In this document: piece by piece, positions 19,401-29,629 of the stretch | How the letters are laid out: every line of letters starts with the position of its first letter | Position numbering within the stretch: the first letter of the stretch is position 1 | Assembly: GCF_002879535.1 (NCBI RefSeq) | Contig: NZ_PNOT02000107.1 | Location: 58,138 to 122,137 of the forward strand | Source: Mesorhizobium intechi | GTDB lineage: Bacteria; Pseudomonadota; Alphaproteobacteria; Rhizobiales; Rhizobiaceae | Reading direction: 5' to 3' | Length of the DNA: 64,000 nt | The notes under the pieces: generated by a model | What the model was told of the DNA's origin: nothing | What the model saw: the letters and a program-made list of their open reading frames with translations, nothing else | The model's database searches: none | Translations under genes and position numbers: made by a program

Positions 19401-20259
19401 TGTGGTAGATGAAGGCGCCCCCGCCGGGCACGCAATCGACCGTGCCGCGTTCCACCTTGAAGCATTCCTTTCCGGGAGGCGGCGGTGGCGGGTTGCACTT
19501 GGTGACGTCGATCTTGATCGAGGTCTTCACACCGGTCTTGTAGTCGCCATCGTCAGGCTTGCTCGGATCCTGCGACGGGATGATGGTCCCGGTGCCGGCT
19601 TCGTTGCTGACCTTGATCAGGCCCTGATTGTCGACGATCGTCGGCGCGGGAAACGCCGCATGGTCGATCTTGGCGGTGATCTGGAACTTGATGACGCGTT
19701 CATTGACTGCGCCCGCGCCGTCGAGATCGGCGGCGGAGAGCCGGAAATCGGACACCGTTGCGGTGTCGTTGGGACCCGCCGAATTGCTGATCGTCGCGCC
19801 CGGCAAGGGTCCGCCGGAGGAATCGGTGCCGTCGCCGGACACATTGACGTTGACGATGGCAAGGCCGTGCGGAAGCTGGTCCTTGAACTCGATCTTGAGT
19901 TTCTTCAGCAAGCCCGCAAGGCCCGGGTCGGCAAAGCCCCGCGGATCACCGCGCAGGCCGAAGCTCAGCGAGTAGACGACATAGTCGCAGCCTCTCTGGG
20001 TGCCTTGCTTGGTGAAGAACGGGACCAGCCGCTCCGGCCTCGGATTGACGACGCGCGAATTGTCGAGGTCGAGCCTCAGTTCCGGTGTGATCGGAGCGGC
20101 GTCTTCCGCATGGCTTTGTACAGGGGTGAGCATGGCGACCGCGATACCGGCCGCCATCAGCCAGCGCGCGCCGCGCCTGGCGTATGACAGGGGTTTCATG
20201 ATCGTCTCCATGACGGTTGAGTGGTTTTGCGCGAACGGGGAGAGTGCGAGATTGTTCAT
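16408..20259 (-). CDS. Large secreted protein with DUF11-type repeats and a tandem cysteine-rich repeat array
   Basis: A 1283-residue exported protein. A signal peptide ends near residue 51 (MLTPVQSHA). Residues about 52-260 form an N-terminal domain; about 265-365 is a cysteine domain (CFKVERG...CC) shared with the upstream gene's product. About 375-945 holds four DUF11/CARDB-like beta repeats, each starting like LKVEKRADVPRC and containing a WxC signature. About 950-1235 is an array of seven units CxIxGQIxNxDGDCVCPQGT followed by EVRNGAC. The end is Gln/Pro-rich. A strong GAGGAGGGG precedes ATG 20259; a second start (MKPLSYARRG) also has a GGAG. Probably surface-exposed or secreted; adhesion is only a guess. 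Confidence 0.85.
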   Translation of the reverse strand: MNNLALSPFAQNHSTVMETIMKPLSYARRGARWLMAAGIAVAMLTPVQSHAEDAAPITPELRLDLDNSRVVNPRPERLVPFFTKQGTQRGCDYVVYSLSFGLRGDPRGFADPGLAGLLKKLKIEFKDQLPHGLAIVNVNVSGDGTDSSGGPLPGATISNSAGPNDTATVSDFRLSAADLDGAGAVNERVIKFQITAKIDHAAFPAPTIVDNQGLIKVSNEAGTGTIIPSQDPSKPDDGDYKTGVKTSIKIDVTKCNPPPPPPGKECFKVERGTVDCVPGGGAFIYHMPVGPEMGGKWVQVSTTTPGITIIPDTQLVPVGGGVLNWKIVGASPGDVIHLIVTGIETYAGPKEGWGLCCTQTIDIVIPRDQRCPPKDKEPDLKVEKRADVPRCTMAGGCDFTIRVSNVGTAPYNGKIVLDEVTLPAGSTLSSGPNPPWVCVPGTSPMTCTYPVTTLNPGAFVDLKLGFRPAGGWQGSALRNCATYDYAASGKPLFGSQSNDRGCASIPICRRGDRDRDCQPPVEKKVDLILKKRARTEICTPDGVCTFVIDIINNGTSTYNGPLTVIDNYPGGAPSSSTFGPSPPWTCGPNGPGQFRCDNAGISLPAGASTPLFVKAVMPAGYQSDTVENCAAVKAIPGEVDLTNNKACAKERIRRPNGGKPGLRITKVCNGSLAGAAVVSCRITVSNAGTAAPTGPVRVNDAATLVSGGAPVQIQTVTPDGAEWACGPVPAGTLSCQIPGAVMTPGTSRHFDVTVSANGEFENCARGSYGPAPGDDIVYPIGQACAKGGGASTIRVEKTGDRECRLGQPCSFDITITNDGTSPFSGPVRIGDAIGVEGLGRLDGVAITSIDPPFGCSPEPATLPLSCIANLTLGAGESQSHHVIVVIPDDGRLANLQGNVNGQNCVGVLSPDTRVQGGDVLSSDAANVQGDRGKAYACHPFIITHEVKKECSPGFVMNDAGRCVCPEGTTFRNGQCTGGGTNILPTPPPPPKRCVLLEGQVRTEDGRCICPRGTALENGKCVSSDRPEQCTIRGQIHNADGDCVCPQGTEVRNGACRPIRPKPQECGIPGQIRNGDGDCVCPQGTEVRNGACRPVRPKPQQCRIPGQIRNGDGDCVCPQGTEVRNGACRPVRPKPEQCAIRGQVHDANGDCVCPRGTEVIDGACRRKQPQLEQCDIRGQVHNKRGECVCPRGTEVIDGACRRPRQQTECAPGTQMINGQCQPILKRRCPEGTIGRYPNCRPIRGQPSLEINPGLLLQQVLPRRQPQVDQQQDPAPNRILKLQQQ
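16640..17285. repeat. 108-bp coding tandem repeat
   Basis: Units begin equivalently at 16743, 16851, 16959, 17067 and 17175, exactly 108 bp apart (36 codons). The units at 16851, 16959 and 17067 are nearly identical at DNA level, which implies recent expansion or gene conversion. They encode the cysteine-rich repeats of the 1283-residue protein. Confidence 0.9.
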
Positions 20260-20269
20260 CTTCCCCTCC

Positions 20270-22231
20270 TCAACGTTCGCAGCTGACGGCTGGGGTGCGG
20301 AGCGGCAAGGTCATCTTGCAGCAAGGGTAGTAGCCACCCTTGTCCTTGTCGGACTTCCTGTAGAAGCAAAGTCCAACATCCACCCTGTCGCCCGGATAGT
20401 GGCCGGTGATGCCGATCGTGTAAGGCGTGCCGGGCGCATGCGACATGGGTGATGTCACCCCGACGCCTGGCGTCCTGGACTGGGCCTTGATCGAATCGCC
20501 GCCGAAGCCGGCATGGTCATGGAGATAGAGATCGGCCTCGAGGCCCGAGGGCGTGCAGTAATACTGGACGTCCTCGACATCGAGGCAGGGAGGCAGGTTG
20601 CCGGGCGGTGGGAAGTCCGGCGGATAGAAGGGTGGCAGGTAGCCGCCCGGGATTTCTTCATAATAGTCGGCGCGGCCCTCGCAGGGGTGCCAGACGGCGA
20701 CGTCGCCGACATGGCCTTCCACCTCGGGATCTTCGAAATAGCCGTCGAAATCGACGAACCAGGAACCGAAGGGCGGCACGTTGGCCGGCTTGACCAGGTC
20801 CTTGGGCGTGATCTGCACGCCATGCACGGCGAGCGGCCCGCCGGCTGAGAGCTGCTCGGCAAGCGTTGGATTGTCGCGCAGTTTGTCGCCTGTGTTGACC
20901 AGCGTCTGCGTGCACACCGACGTGTCGAGATTGCCGTCGGCGTCATAGCCATATTGCAGGTCGAGGCCGCCAGCCGATTGCCGGTTGCCCTGTGGAAAGC
21001 CGACCGCATATTCCTGCGGCACTTCCACCCAGAGCGATTCCGTTGCCGGATCGTCCGGATTCTCGTGCCAGTAGCGGATGACCTCGCCTTTGCCGGAATC
21101 CGCGAACTGGCTGTAATCATAACGGTTTTCGACCGGGCCTCGCTGGGCGAGATACATGAAGCCGCTGTTGTCGAAGGCAATGTCGGTGACGGCGTAGTCC
21201 TTGTCGGCCTTGACCGTCAGTTCCCAGCGCGGGTCGCCGGCAAAGCTGCCGTCGCGGGCGATGCCCACGGACCAGATTTCCGACTTTTCGCCGACCGAAT
21301 AGTAGAGCCGGCCGCCGTGGTATGAGACGGCCCAGACGCGGCGCTCGTCCTGGGTGTAGCCCCAGGTCTCGGGGTCTTCCGTGTCGAAGGCGGCACCCTG
21401 AATGTCCATCACCACGCCATCGTCGGCGACGGGAGCCAGACCATGCGCCGGGCGCCCGGCGACGCCATGATCGAACGTATCGATCGATCTGCCGTTGGCG
21501 TCGATGCGATGGATCAGGCCGGTGTCGAGATCCGAGGCGAAGAACTGGCGGTGATTGGGATCGAAGGTGAGATTGCCGATGCCGGGGCCGCTGTTGGTGT
21601 CGATGTCGGCGAATTTGGCGACCTGGCCGGTAATGCCGTCGATCTTCCAGATGGTGCCCGGTCCGCCGCCGTTCTGGGTGCCGAACTGGCCTTCCATGAA
21701 GGTGGCGCCTGCCGTGCCGCGGCGCTGCCGCTCCGGCCTGCCGTCACTGTCGGCGTCAGGCGTGACGATGCGGATGCCGTGCAGCGAGGTGGCGGCGGCA
21801 TAGAGGTTGGGAATGCCCGACGGAACGCCGTCGCGCACGCCGTCATCATAGGCGAGGCCGAAAACCTGGCCGATCTGGCCGGCCGTGACCTCGAAAGGTG
21901 GCGGCGTGAAGACGAGCTGGCCGGAGGCCGGCCCGCCGAGATGCGAAACGTCGAAAACGCGCAAGGTGGCGCGAGTGGTGTCGATGAAGGTTTCGTCGAC
22001 CGGATCGACGCCGGGCGGCAGGCCTTCATCGAAGTTCGGAATGATTGTGCCGGAAAACCCGGTGACCGCCATCGACCCTGGGTAGATGATCTGGGTGTCC
22101 TGCGCCCGGGCGACGCCGCCAAGCCAAAGGCTGGCGGCCAGGGCAAACGCAAGAAGTCCGCCGGTTGCCTTGATCAGGTGGCGCAAACGGCTGGCGCGAG
22201 AAGACACGAACGGGCCGTGATCGCAAGACAT
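20270..22231 (-). CDS. Secreted propeller-like protein with C-terminal cysteine domain
   Basis: A 653-residue exported protein. The signal peptide (LLAFALAASLWLGGVARA) ends near residue 43. The middle contains short blades such as IWKIDGITGQVAKFADI, IGNLTFDPNHRQFFASD and VTDIAFDNSGFMYLAQRGP, which resemble an NHL/SMP-30-type beta-propeller. The last about 100 residues (PCLDVEDVQYYC...PCCKMTLPL) match the cysteine domain of the downstream 1283-residue protein. ATG 22231 is preceded by GGGGGGAG; the frame is open further up but a buried signal peptide makes longer starts unlikely. Ten bp separates it from the next gene, so the two form an operon. Confidence 0.82.
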   Translation of the reverse strand: MSCDHGPFVSSRASRLRHLIKATGGLLAFALAASLWLGGVARAQDTQIIYPGSMAVTGFSGTIIPNFDEGLPPGVDPVDETFIDTTRATLRVFDVSHLGGPASGQLVFTPPPFEVTAGQIGQVFGLAYDDGVRDGVPSGIPNLYAAATSLHGIRIVTPDADSDGRPERQRRGTAGATFMEGQFGTQNGGGPGTIWKIDGITGQVAKFADIDTNSGPGIGNLTFDPNHRQFFASDLDTGLIHRIDANGRSIDTFDHGVAGRPAHGLAPVADDGVVMDIQGAAFDTEDPETWGYTQDERRVWAVSYHGGRLYYSVGEKSEIWSVGIARDGSFAGDPRWELTVKADKDYAVTDIAFDNSGFMYLAQRGPVENRYDYSQFADSGKGEVIRYWHENPDDPATESLWVEVPQEYAVGFPQGNRQSAGGLDLQYGYDADGNLDTSVCTQTLVNTGDKLRDNPTLAEQLSAGGPLAVHGVQITPKDLVKPANVPPFGSWFVDFDGYFEDPEVEGHVGDVAVWHPCEGRADYYEEIPGGYLPPFYPPDFPPPGNLPPCLDVEDVQYYCTPSGLEADLYLHDHAGFGGDSIKAQSRTPGVGVTSPMSHAPGTPYTIGITGHYPGDRVDVGLCFYRKSDKDKGGYYPCCKMTLPLRTPAVSCER

Positions 22232-22571
22232 GGAACTCCCCCCGAAGTCTGCGGGAGGAGCGTCCGGCTGTGCCGCGCGAACCAGGGCAAGGCGCGGCGG
22301 TCCGGCTCGTTCTTCCCTGCTCGAATTGTCTGCTTTCCTCATTGTCACGATACGCCTGCTCTTACGCAGGGTCAACGGAATCAGCAGGAAGCCCAGCGCA
22401 TCGACCCCGTCCCGAAGGCGGTGGTCGCGCCGAGTTCCTGTTGCTCCCGGAGACCTCAGAGCCTCTGGGTTGGTGGTCATGGGGGGCTTCCTTTCCGGGC
22501 CGCACCATGCGGCACCTTGACCTCTGTCGCCGACGGAGGTGGAAAGGTTCACGGAAGCCTTGCGCAGAATG
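22232..22571. other. Intergenic region upstream of the secreted-protein operon
   Basis: About 340 bp with no gene I can support. The minus-strand frame of the 653-residue protein stays open here, but without coding character. A CCTGC-TCTTAC-GCAGG hairpin lies near 22352. The promoter of the secreted operon must lie here. Confidence 0.4.
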
Positions 22572-22601
22572 CTTGCGCCCGCTGCCGCCTGTTCTTATAT
22601 A
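22572..22601 (+). promoter_or_regulatory. Probable sigma-32 (RpoH) promoter of dnaK
   Basis: CTTG (22572-22575), an 18-bp spacer and CTTATATA (22594-22601) fit the alphaproteobacterial heat-shock consensus CTTG-N17/18-CYTATNT. It lies 117 bp before the dnaK start. Confidence 0.6.
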
Positions 22602-22717
22602 CGCGCCAAGCCGTTCAGCGCCGGAACCCGGAGGCCGAACGGGATTTCTTGTGAACAGGGGCTTTCGTCGGAACGCCTTCATGGGTCCTGAAAGCCTGCT
22701 TAGAGGAGAGAATAGAA

Positions 22718-24634
<1,917 letters not shown>

Positions 24635-24660
24635 GCCGCCTAACGGCAAGATAAAGCGGA

Positions 24661-24687
24661 AAGCCCGGCGTAAAGCCGGGCTTTTTT
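24661..24687 (+). terminator. Rho-independent terminator after dnaK
   Basis: Perfect 9-bp arms AAGCCCGGC / GCCGGGCTT around GTAAA, ending in a run of six Ts, 26 bp after the dnaK stop. It probably limits read-through to dnaJ. Confidence 0.93.
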
Positions 24688-24857
24688 GCAACCCTCGCTC
24701 AAAAAAGTGCGAGGCCTGCCGAAAAAATCACTGAAAACCACGGACAAGTTCGCGCCGGCCCTAGCATCGGGACAGCACCGCTCCTAAATCGAGACGACGT
24801 GCCGGCAACAGACGCAACAATGCATCAAGACGTTGAGCATCCGGACAGCGGGAAAAA

Positions 24858-25988
24858 ATGAAAGCTGATTTCTACGAAACGCTAGGCGTACAAAAGGGCG
24901 CCGACGAGAAGGAGCTAAAGAGCGCTTTCCGCAAGCTCGCCATGCAGTTCCATCCTGACCGCAACCCCGGCGATCATTCCTGCGAGCACAAGTTCAAGGA
25001 AATCAACGAAGCCTACGAGACGCTGAAGGATCCGCAGAAACGCGCGGCCTATGACCGTTTCGGCCACGCCGCCTTCGAGCAGGGCGGCATGAATGGCGGC
25101 GCGCAAGGCTTTGGCGCGGGCGGTTTCGCCGACATCTTCGAGGATATTTTCGGCGACATGATGGGTGGGCGCCAGCGCCGCTCGTCGGGCGGCCGCGAGC
25201 GCGGCGCCGACCTGCGCTACAACATGGAAATCTCGCTGGAAGAGGCTTTCGCGGGAAAGACCGCGCAGATCCGCGTTCCGGCCTCGATCTCGTGCACGGA
25301 ATGCTCCGGCAGCGGCGCCAAGCCCGGCACTCAGCCGGTGACCTGCTCGATGTGCCACGGCCATGGCAAGGTGCGGGCGACGCAAGGCTTCTTCTCGATC
25401 GAGCGCACCTGCCCGCAATGCCAGGGCCGCGGCCAGACGATCAAGGATCCGTGCCCGAAATGCGCCGGCCAGGGCCGCGTCACCGAGGAGCGTTCGCTGT
25501 CGGTCAACATTCCGGCAGGCATCGAGGACGGCACGCGCATCCGCCTTGCCAATGAGGGCGAGGCCGGCCTGCGCGGCGGGCCTTCAGGCGATCTCTATAT
25601 CTTCCTGGCGGTGAAGCCGCATGAATTCTTCCAGCGCGACGGCGCCGATCTCTATTGCAAGGTGCCGATCTCGATGACGACGGCCGCCCTTGGCGGCTCG
25701 TTCGAGGTGACGACGCTGGACGGCACCCAGACCAAGGTGAAAGTGCCCGAAGGCACACAGAACGGCCGCCAGTTCCGCCTCAAGGGCAAAGGCATGCCGG
25801 TGCTGCGCCAGCCCAATGTCGGCGACCTCTACATCCAGACCGCTGTCGAAACGCCGCAGAACCTGTCGCGCCGCCAGCGCGAGTTGCTGGAGGAATTCGA
25901 ACAGCTGTCCTCGCAGGACAATTCGCCCCAATCGAGCGGGTTTTTCGCCCGCATGAAGGATTTCTTCGAGTCTTTCGGCGAGCGCTGA
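24858..25988 (+). CDS. dnaJ: Co-chaperone Hsp40
   Basis: A 376-residue type I J-protein. The J domain carries the HPD motif near residue 32 (FHPDRNPG). A Gly/Phe-rich linker ([20 protein letters not shown]) follows, then four zinc-binding CxxCxGxG motifs from about residue 146 ([32 protein letters not shown]) and the C-terminal substrate domains. It stimulates DnaK ATPase. The dnaK-dnaJ gap of 223 bp contains a terminator, so dnaJ probably has some independent transcription. Confidence 0.98.
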   Translation: MKADFYETLGVQKGADEKELKSAFRKLAMQFHPDRNPGDHSCEHKFKEINEAYETLKDPQKRAAYDRFGHAAFEQGGMNGGAQGFGAGGFADIFEDIFGDMMGGRQRRSSGGRERGADLRYNMEISLEEAFAGKTAQIRVPASISCTECSGSGAKPGTQPVTCSMCHGHGKVRATQGFFSIERTCPQCQGRGQTIKDPCPKCAGQGRVTEERSLSVNIPAGIEDGTRIRLANEGEAGLRGGPSGDLYIFLAVKPHEFFQRDGADLYCKVPISMTTAALGGSFEVTTLDGTQTKVKVPEGTQNGRQFRLKGKGMPVLRQPNVGDLYIQTAVETPQNLSRRQRELLEEFEQLSSQDNSPQSSGFFARMKDFFESFGER

Positions 25989-25997
25989 CCGACACGT

Positions 25998-26021
25998 ACG
26001 GCGCGCGATGAAACGCGCCGT
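25998..26021 (+). terminator. Possible terminator hairpin after dnaJ
   Basis: 8-bp arms ACGGCGCG / CGCGCCGT with an 8-base loop, 9 bp after the dnaJ stop. It lacks a T-run, so termination here would be weak or factor-dependent. Confidence 0.45.
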
Positions 26022-26132
26022 GTCTTGAGACGCGACGAAATCTATCTTATCCACGACATGCGTCTCGCAACGCCTTGCCTTGCGTCAACCAGGTGTTAAG
26101 TAGCGTTGCGGGGAGCCTTGAGGAGAGCTTGC

Positions 26133-26738
26133 ATGACACGTGGTCACGGACTGCGCAGGGCGCTTGCCGAGAAGTTCGACGACGAACTCAAATTCTTCAA
26201 GGGCTGGATCGACAAGCCGAAGACGGTCGGGTCGATCGTGCCGACCAGTTCGATCACCGCGCGCAAGATGGCCTCGATCGTCAACCCGAGGTCCGGCCTG
26301 CCGGTGCTTGAGGTCGGTCCCGGCACCGGGGTCATCACCCGCGCCATCCTCGCCCAGGGCGTGCGGCCCGAGAACCTCTATGCCGTCGAATACAACACCG
26401 ATTTCGTGCGCCATCTGCGCCAGCTCTATCCCGGCGTCAACGTCATCGAGGGCGACGCCTTCAACCTCAACGCCACGCTTGGCGAGAAGAGCGGGATGAT
26501 CTTCGATTCCGTGGTGTCCGGCGTGCCGCTGCTCAACTTCCCGGTCGCCCAGCGCATCGCCTATATAGAGAGCCTGCTCGACCGCATCCCGGCGGGCCGT
26601 CCGATCGTGCAGCTGACCTACGGCCCGATGTCGCCGATCCCGGCCGGCCGCGGCGACTATACGGTCAAGCACTTCGATTTCATCTTCCGCAACATCCCGC
26701 CGACGCAGCTGTGGATTTACCGCCGCGACGCGCACTAG
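26133..26738 (+). CDS. pmtA: Phosphatidylethanolamine N-methyltransferase (rhizobial type)
   Basis: A 201-residue SAM-dependent methyltransferase that converts phosphatidylethanolamine to phosphatidylcholine. The SAM-binding motif VLEVGPGTGVITRAIL lies near residue 58, with VVSGVPLLNFP and the closing FRNIPPTQLWIYRR typical of Sinorhizobium-type PmtA. The ATG at 26133 follows GAGGAG at normal spacing; an in-frame ATG 27 bp upstream is less likely. Phosphatidylcholine is needed by many rhizobia for symbiosis. The gene is monocistronic here. Confidence 0.9.
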   Translation: MTRGHGLRRALAEKFDDELKFFKGWIDKPKTVGSIVPTSSITARKMASIVNPRSGLPVLEVGPGTGVITRAILAQGVRPENLYAVEYNTDFVRHLRQLYPGVNVIEGDAFNLNATLGEKSGMIFDSVVSGVPLLNFPVAQRIAYIESLLDRIPAGRPIVQLTYGPMSPIPAGRGDYTVKHFDFIFRNIPPTQLWIYRRDAH

Positions 26739-27080
26739 TTCCTTACACTGCGCCATTCGCGGTGCCTGGCGCTGGCTGCATTGCTTGGCGATTGCCTGAA
26801 ACATCAATAACTTAGTCCTCCGCGGGCGGAGCGGCGCGACGCGGCGCGGACCGGAGGATCCATGCCGGTGGGCAGAAGCGCCGACGGTGCGGAATTCCGC
26901 TCCGCCGCATTCCGTGGCAAGGTCACCGATTGGATCCGGGGTCTCCGCGACGGAACTTCGCACCTGCCCCGCCCAGGTATGACCAGGCGGGAGACTTCAG
27001 CAAATGCCGAACGTTTTGTGGCTCCGGCGCGTTGATTTGGATGGCCTCTGGCTGTACCTGTCCGGGAACAAGGGTGGCCA
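26739..27080. other. Gene-poor interval with two possible micro-ORFs
   Basis: 342 bp without a recognised gene. A 57-codon frame (26863-27036) starts behind a GGAGG 4 nt away. A 28-codon frame (27004-27090) overlaps the start of the FMN reductase gene by 10 nt. A CCCGCC...GGCGGG stem lies near 26968-26991. The micro-ORFs may be chance or leader peptides; no known RNA family was recognised. Confidence 0.35.
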
Positions 27081-27677
27081 ATGGCAGTGATCCCGAAAAT
27101 CCTCGTCTTCGCCGGCTCGGTGCGCAGTGGCGCCTATAGCGGCAGGACCGCCGATGTGGCGCAGAAGCAACTCGCGGTGCAAGGCGCCGAGGTGACCCGC
27201 ATTTCGCTCGCCGATTATCCCCTGCCGATCCTCGACGAGGATCTGGAGAAGGAAAAGGGTGTTCCGGAAAACGCCGTCAAACTCGGCCGTCTGATATCGG
27301 CCCATGACGGACTGCTGATCGCCACGCCCGAATACAACGGCTCGATCCCGCCACTGCTCAAGAACGCGATCGACTGGGTGAGCCGGGTGCGCCGCGACGG
27401 CGGCCGATCGGTCAGGCCGCTTGCCGGCAAGGTCGCCGGGCTGTGCTCGTCCTCCAACGGCCATTTTGCCGGCATACGCTGCATCAACCATCTGCGCGCC
27501 GTGCTGGTACGCTGCCGGATGGAGGTGGTGACACCGGAATGCTCGGTGCCGGACGGCGGCGACGCCTTCGACGAAGGCGGCAATTTCCGTGACCAAAGAC
27601 TGTACCAATCGATGGAGCATTTATGCCGCACGCTGATCGAAACCTCGCGCATGCTGTCGACCCGGATCGAGACGTGA
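27081..27677 (+). CDS. NADPH-dependent FMN reductase family protein
   Basis: A 198-residue flavodoxin-like reductase. The FMN phosphate loop [15 protein letters not shown] is at the N-terminus and [18 protein letters not shown], the family signature around the flavin, lies near residue 90. It would use NAD(P)H and FMN to reduce quinones, chromate or azo compounds; the true substrate is unknown. It precedes pyrF with at most a few bases between, so the two are co-transcribed, although they share no obvious pathway. Confidence 0.9.
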   Translation: MAVIPKILVFAGSVRSGAYSGRTADVAQKQLAVQGAEVTRISLADYPLPILDEDLEKEKGVPENAVKLGRLISAHDGLLIATPEYNGSIPPLLKNAIDWVSRVRRDGGRSVRPLAGKVAGLCSSSNGHFAGIRCINHLRAVLVRCRMEVVTPECSVPDGGDAFDEGGNFRDQRLYQSMEHLCRTLIETSRMLSTRIET

Positions 27678-27688
27678 CCGCCGCGACC

Positions 27689-28402
27689 ATGCAGGGCAGA
27701 TCCATCCGGGCCCAGTCCATCCAGGAAAGACTGATCGTCGGCCTCGACGTGCCGACCGTGCGGGAGGCCGAGCAGGCGGTGCGCGACCTCGACGGCGTCG
27801 TCTCCTTCTACAAGATCGGCTATCAGCTTGCCTTCGCCGGCGGGCTCGACTTCGCCAGGGAACTGGCCAGCGGCGGGACAAAGATCTTCCTCGACATGAA
27901 GCTGCTCGACATCGACCACACGGTGGCAAAGGGAGTGGAGAACATCGTCAAGATGGGCATGACCATGCTGACCATCCACGCCTATCCCAAGGCGATGCGT
28001 GCGGCGGTGGACGCGGCCAGCGGCAGCGACCTTTGCCTGCTCGCCGTCAGCGTGCTGACCTCGATGGACGAGCAGGACATGATCGATGTCGGCTACGAAT
28101 ACGACCCGCACACGCTGGTGCTGAGGCGCTCGGAGCAGGCGCTGCATGCCGGCATGGGCGGCATCGTCTGCTCGGCCGCGGAAGCCGAAGCGGTGCGCCG
28201 CATCGTTGGGCCCGACATGGCGGTGGTGACGCCCGGCATCCGGCCGGCCGGCAGCGATCATGGCGACCAGAAACGCGTGGTGACGCCGGCGCAAGCGATC
28301 CGCAACGGCGCCAGCCACCTCGTCGTCGCCCGCCCGATCGTCGCGGCAAACGACCGCCGCGCGGCAGCGCAGGCGATCCTCGACGAAATGCGCTCTGCAT
28401 AG
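27689..28402 (+). CDS. pyrF: Orotidine 5'-phosphate decarboxylase
   Basis: A 237-residue TIM-barrel enzyme that makes UMP from OMP. The substrate loop [14 protein letters not shown], the catalytic DMKLLDID (D-x-K-x-x-D) near residue 70, and [18 protein letters not shown] with the phosphate site are all present. The start is uncertain: ATG 27689 gives the usual length, but a GTG at 27674 overlaps the previous stop (GTGA) and would add five residues. It is followed 15 bp later by a DUF1330 gene. Confidence 0.93.
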   Translation: MQGRSIRAQSIQERLIVGLDVPTVREAEQAVRDLDGVVSFYKIGYQLAFAGGLDFARELASGGTKIFLDMKLLDIDHTVAKGVENIVKMGMTMLTIHAYPKAMRAAVDAASGSDLCLLAVSVLTSMDEQDMIDVGYEYDPHTLVLRRSEQALHAGMGGIVCSAAEAEAVRRIVGPDMAVVTPGIRPAGSDHGDQKRVVTPAQAIRNGASHLVVARPIVAANDRRAAAQAILDEMRSA

Positions 28403-28417
28403 ATAAGGGAGAGAAGA

Positions 28418-28705
28418 ATGCCGAAGGGATACTGGATCGCCCGCGTCGACGTGCGCGATAGCGAAGGCTACAAGGAGTATATCGCCGCTTCGAAGCTCGC
28501 CTTCGACCGTTTTGGCGCGAAATTCCTGGCGCGCGGCGGAGCCCATGAGCTGGCCGAGGGCCCCGGCCGCGCTCGCAACGTGGTCATCGAATTCGAATCG
28601 CTGGCGATCGCGCATGACTGCTACCACTCGCCGGAATATCAGCGCGCGGTCGCCATCCGCCAGAAGGTCGCCGACGGCGAGATCGTGCTGGTCGAAGGGG
28701 CCTGA
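28418..28705 (+). CDS. DUF1330 family protein
   Basis: A 95-residue ferredoxin-fold (dimeric alpha-beta barrel) protein. PKGYWIARVDVRDSEGYKEY at the start, FGAKFLARGG and the closing EYQRAVAIRQKVADGEIVLV match DUF1330, a family with no established reaction. A GGGAGAGAAG ribosome site precedes the ATG. It lies 15 bp after pyrF and is probably part of the same transcript; many rhizobial pyrF genes keep this neighbour, from general knowledge. Confidence 0.9.
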   Translation: MPKGYWIARVDVRDSEGYKEYIAASKLAFDRFGAKFLARGGAHELAEGPGRARNVVIEFESLAIAHDCYHSPEYQRAVAIRQKVADGEIVLVEGA

Positions 28706-28723
28706 AGCGGCTCGACAAGGGTC

Positions 28724-28806
28724 GTTTTGGTGTGACGCAACCCCCAAGGGAAAGCGCCATGCGCTTTTCCGGGAAAACCGCTACACGCCTTTCCTGGAAT
28801 TGCTTC
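28724..28806. repeat. Intergenic repeat element, copy A
   Basis: Shares with 51266-51340 the ordered blocks GTTTTGG, TGCGCTTTTC, AACCGCT, ACA, TTTCC and GGAATTGCT. It contains a GCGCTTTTCC / GGGAAAA inverted repeat. It sits between the convergent DUF1330 and GntR genes and touches the GntR stop. Confidence 0.7.
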
Positions 28807-29551
28807 AGACAAAGTCCTGAAGATTCACATCCCGCAGCTTGGCCCCGCCAAGCAGCGCCCCGACCAGCTGGTGCTTGAGGGCAACGCACTGCGAGCGGGC
28901 ACGTTTCACGATGCCGGGAACGTCGCTCTTTTCGCAGGCCTGCAGCAATTGCTTCTGCTGTTCGATGATCAGCGGCATGAAATCGCGCGACTTGAAGCCG
29001 AGATGGAGCGCCCGTTCCGACTGGTCGAGGATCTGGCTGAGCAGCTGCGCCAGCCGCAAGTTCTCGGAAAGCTCGGCGATCGCCAAGCGGAAGGCACGAT
29101 CGGCCGCAAGGAATGCAACAGGGCTGCGCAGCGTCTCCGGCTTCAGCACCTTTCTGGCGGCCAGCCTGATCTCGTCCAGCCCGCGCTCCGTGATGCCCGT
29201 GGTGGCAACCCGGAACACTTCCGGCTCGACAAGGCCGCGCACGTCGAAGATCTCGTTGACGTCGCGTAGGGTTAGCGTGGTGATGACATAGCCGCGACGC
29301 GGCTCGCTCCTGACCAGGCCCTCCTGCATGAGCCTGGCAAGCGCGGAGCGGATCGTCGCCTTCTTGATGCCGTAGCGCGCCTCGATCTGCTTTTCGGTCA
29401 GGGCTTCACCGGGCAACAGGACGCAAGCGACGATATCGCTCTTCAGCTGTTCGTAGGCCTGTTCGCTGCGCAGCACATCCGCCGTTGACAACGCCGGCGT
29501 CCCACCCGGGGACGCGGCCGATTTCGATGGCGTGGCTTTTGTCGGCTCCAT
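28805..29551 (-). CDS. GntR-family (FCD) transcriptional regulator
   Basis: A 248-residue regulator. The N-terminal helix-turn-helix runs through AYEQLKSDIVACVLLPGE and KKATIRSALARLMQEGLV; an FCD-type helical domain follows (FDVRGLVEPEVFRVA, ADRAFRLAIAELSEN). The ATG at 29551 has a GGGAGAAG five bases upstream and was preferred over a start 30 bp earlier. It is divergent from the cupin gene, with inverted repeats in the 78 bp between them, so it probably controls that gene and itself. Confidence 0.88.
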   Translation of the reverse strand: MEPTKATPSKSAASPGGTPALSTADVLRSEQAYEQLKSDIVACVLLPGEALTEKQIEARYGIKKATIRSALARLMQEGLVRSEPRRGYVITTLTLRDVNEIFDVRGLVEPEVFRVATTGITERGLDEIRLAARKVLKPETLRSPVAFLAADRAFRLAIAELSENLRLAQLLSQILDQSERALHLGFKSRDFMPLIIEQQKQLLQACEKSDVPGIVKRARSQCVALKHQLVGALLGGAKLRDVNLQDFV

Positions 29552-29595
29552 GCTTCTCCCGCTTCGCATCGGCCTTGACATTGGCCATCTTAGCT

Positions 29596-29614
29596 ATGCT
29601 AACTGAGCATCTCA
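29596..29614. promoter_or_regulatory. Overlapping inverted repeats in the GntR-cupin promoter
   Basis: ATGCT-AACTG-AGCAT (29596-29610) overlaps TGAG-CAT-CTCA (29604-29614), directly before the cupin ribosome site. These are plausible operator half-sites for the divergent GntR protein. Confidence 0.5.
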
Positions 29615-29629
29615 GTCAGGAGCTGTGGC

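Noticed and set aside
16411..20187. A 1258-codon open frame on the plus strand opposite the large secreted protein
   Set aside because: It is a mirror of the high-GC coding bias. The minus-strand frame has a signal peptide, recognisable repeats, good ribosome sites and a terminator; the plus-strand product is a low-complexity Ala/Leu/Asp/Arg repeat with none of these.
20270..22552. Longer start at 22552 for the propeller-like protein
   Set aside because: It would bury the signal peptide about 140 residues inside and run through the upstream intergenic region.
24700..24857. A small RNA gene between dnaK and dnaJ
   Set aside because: Apart from the dnaK terminator no conserved promoter-stem-terminator arrangement was seen.
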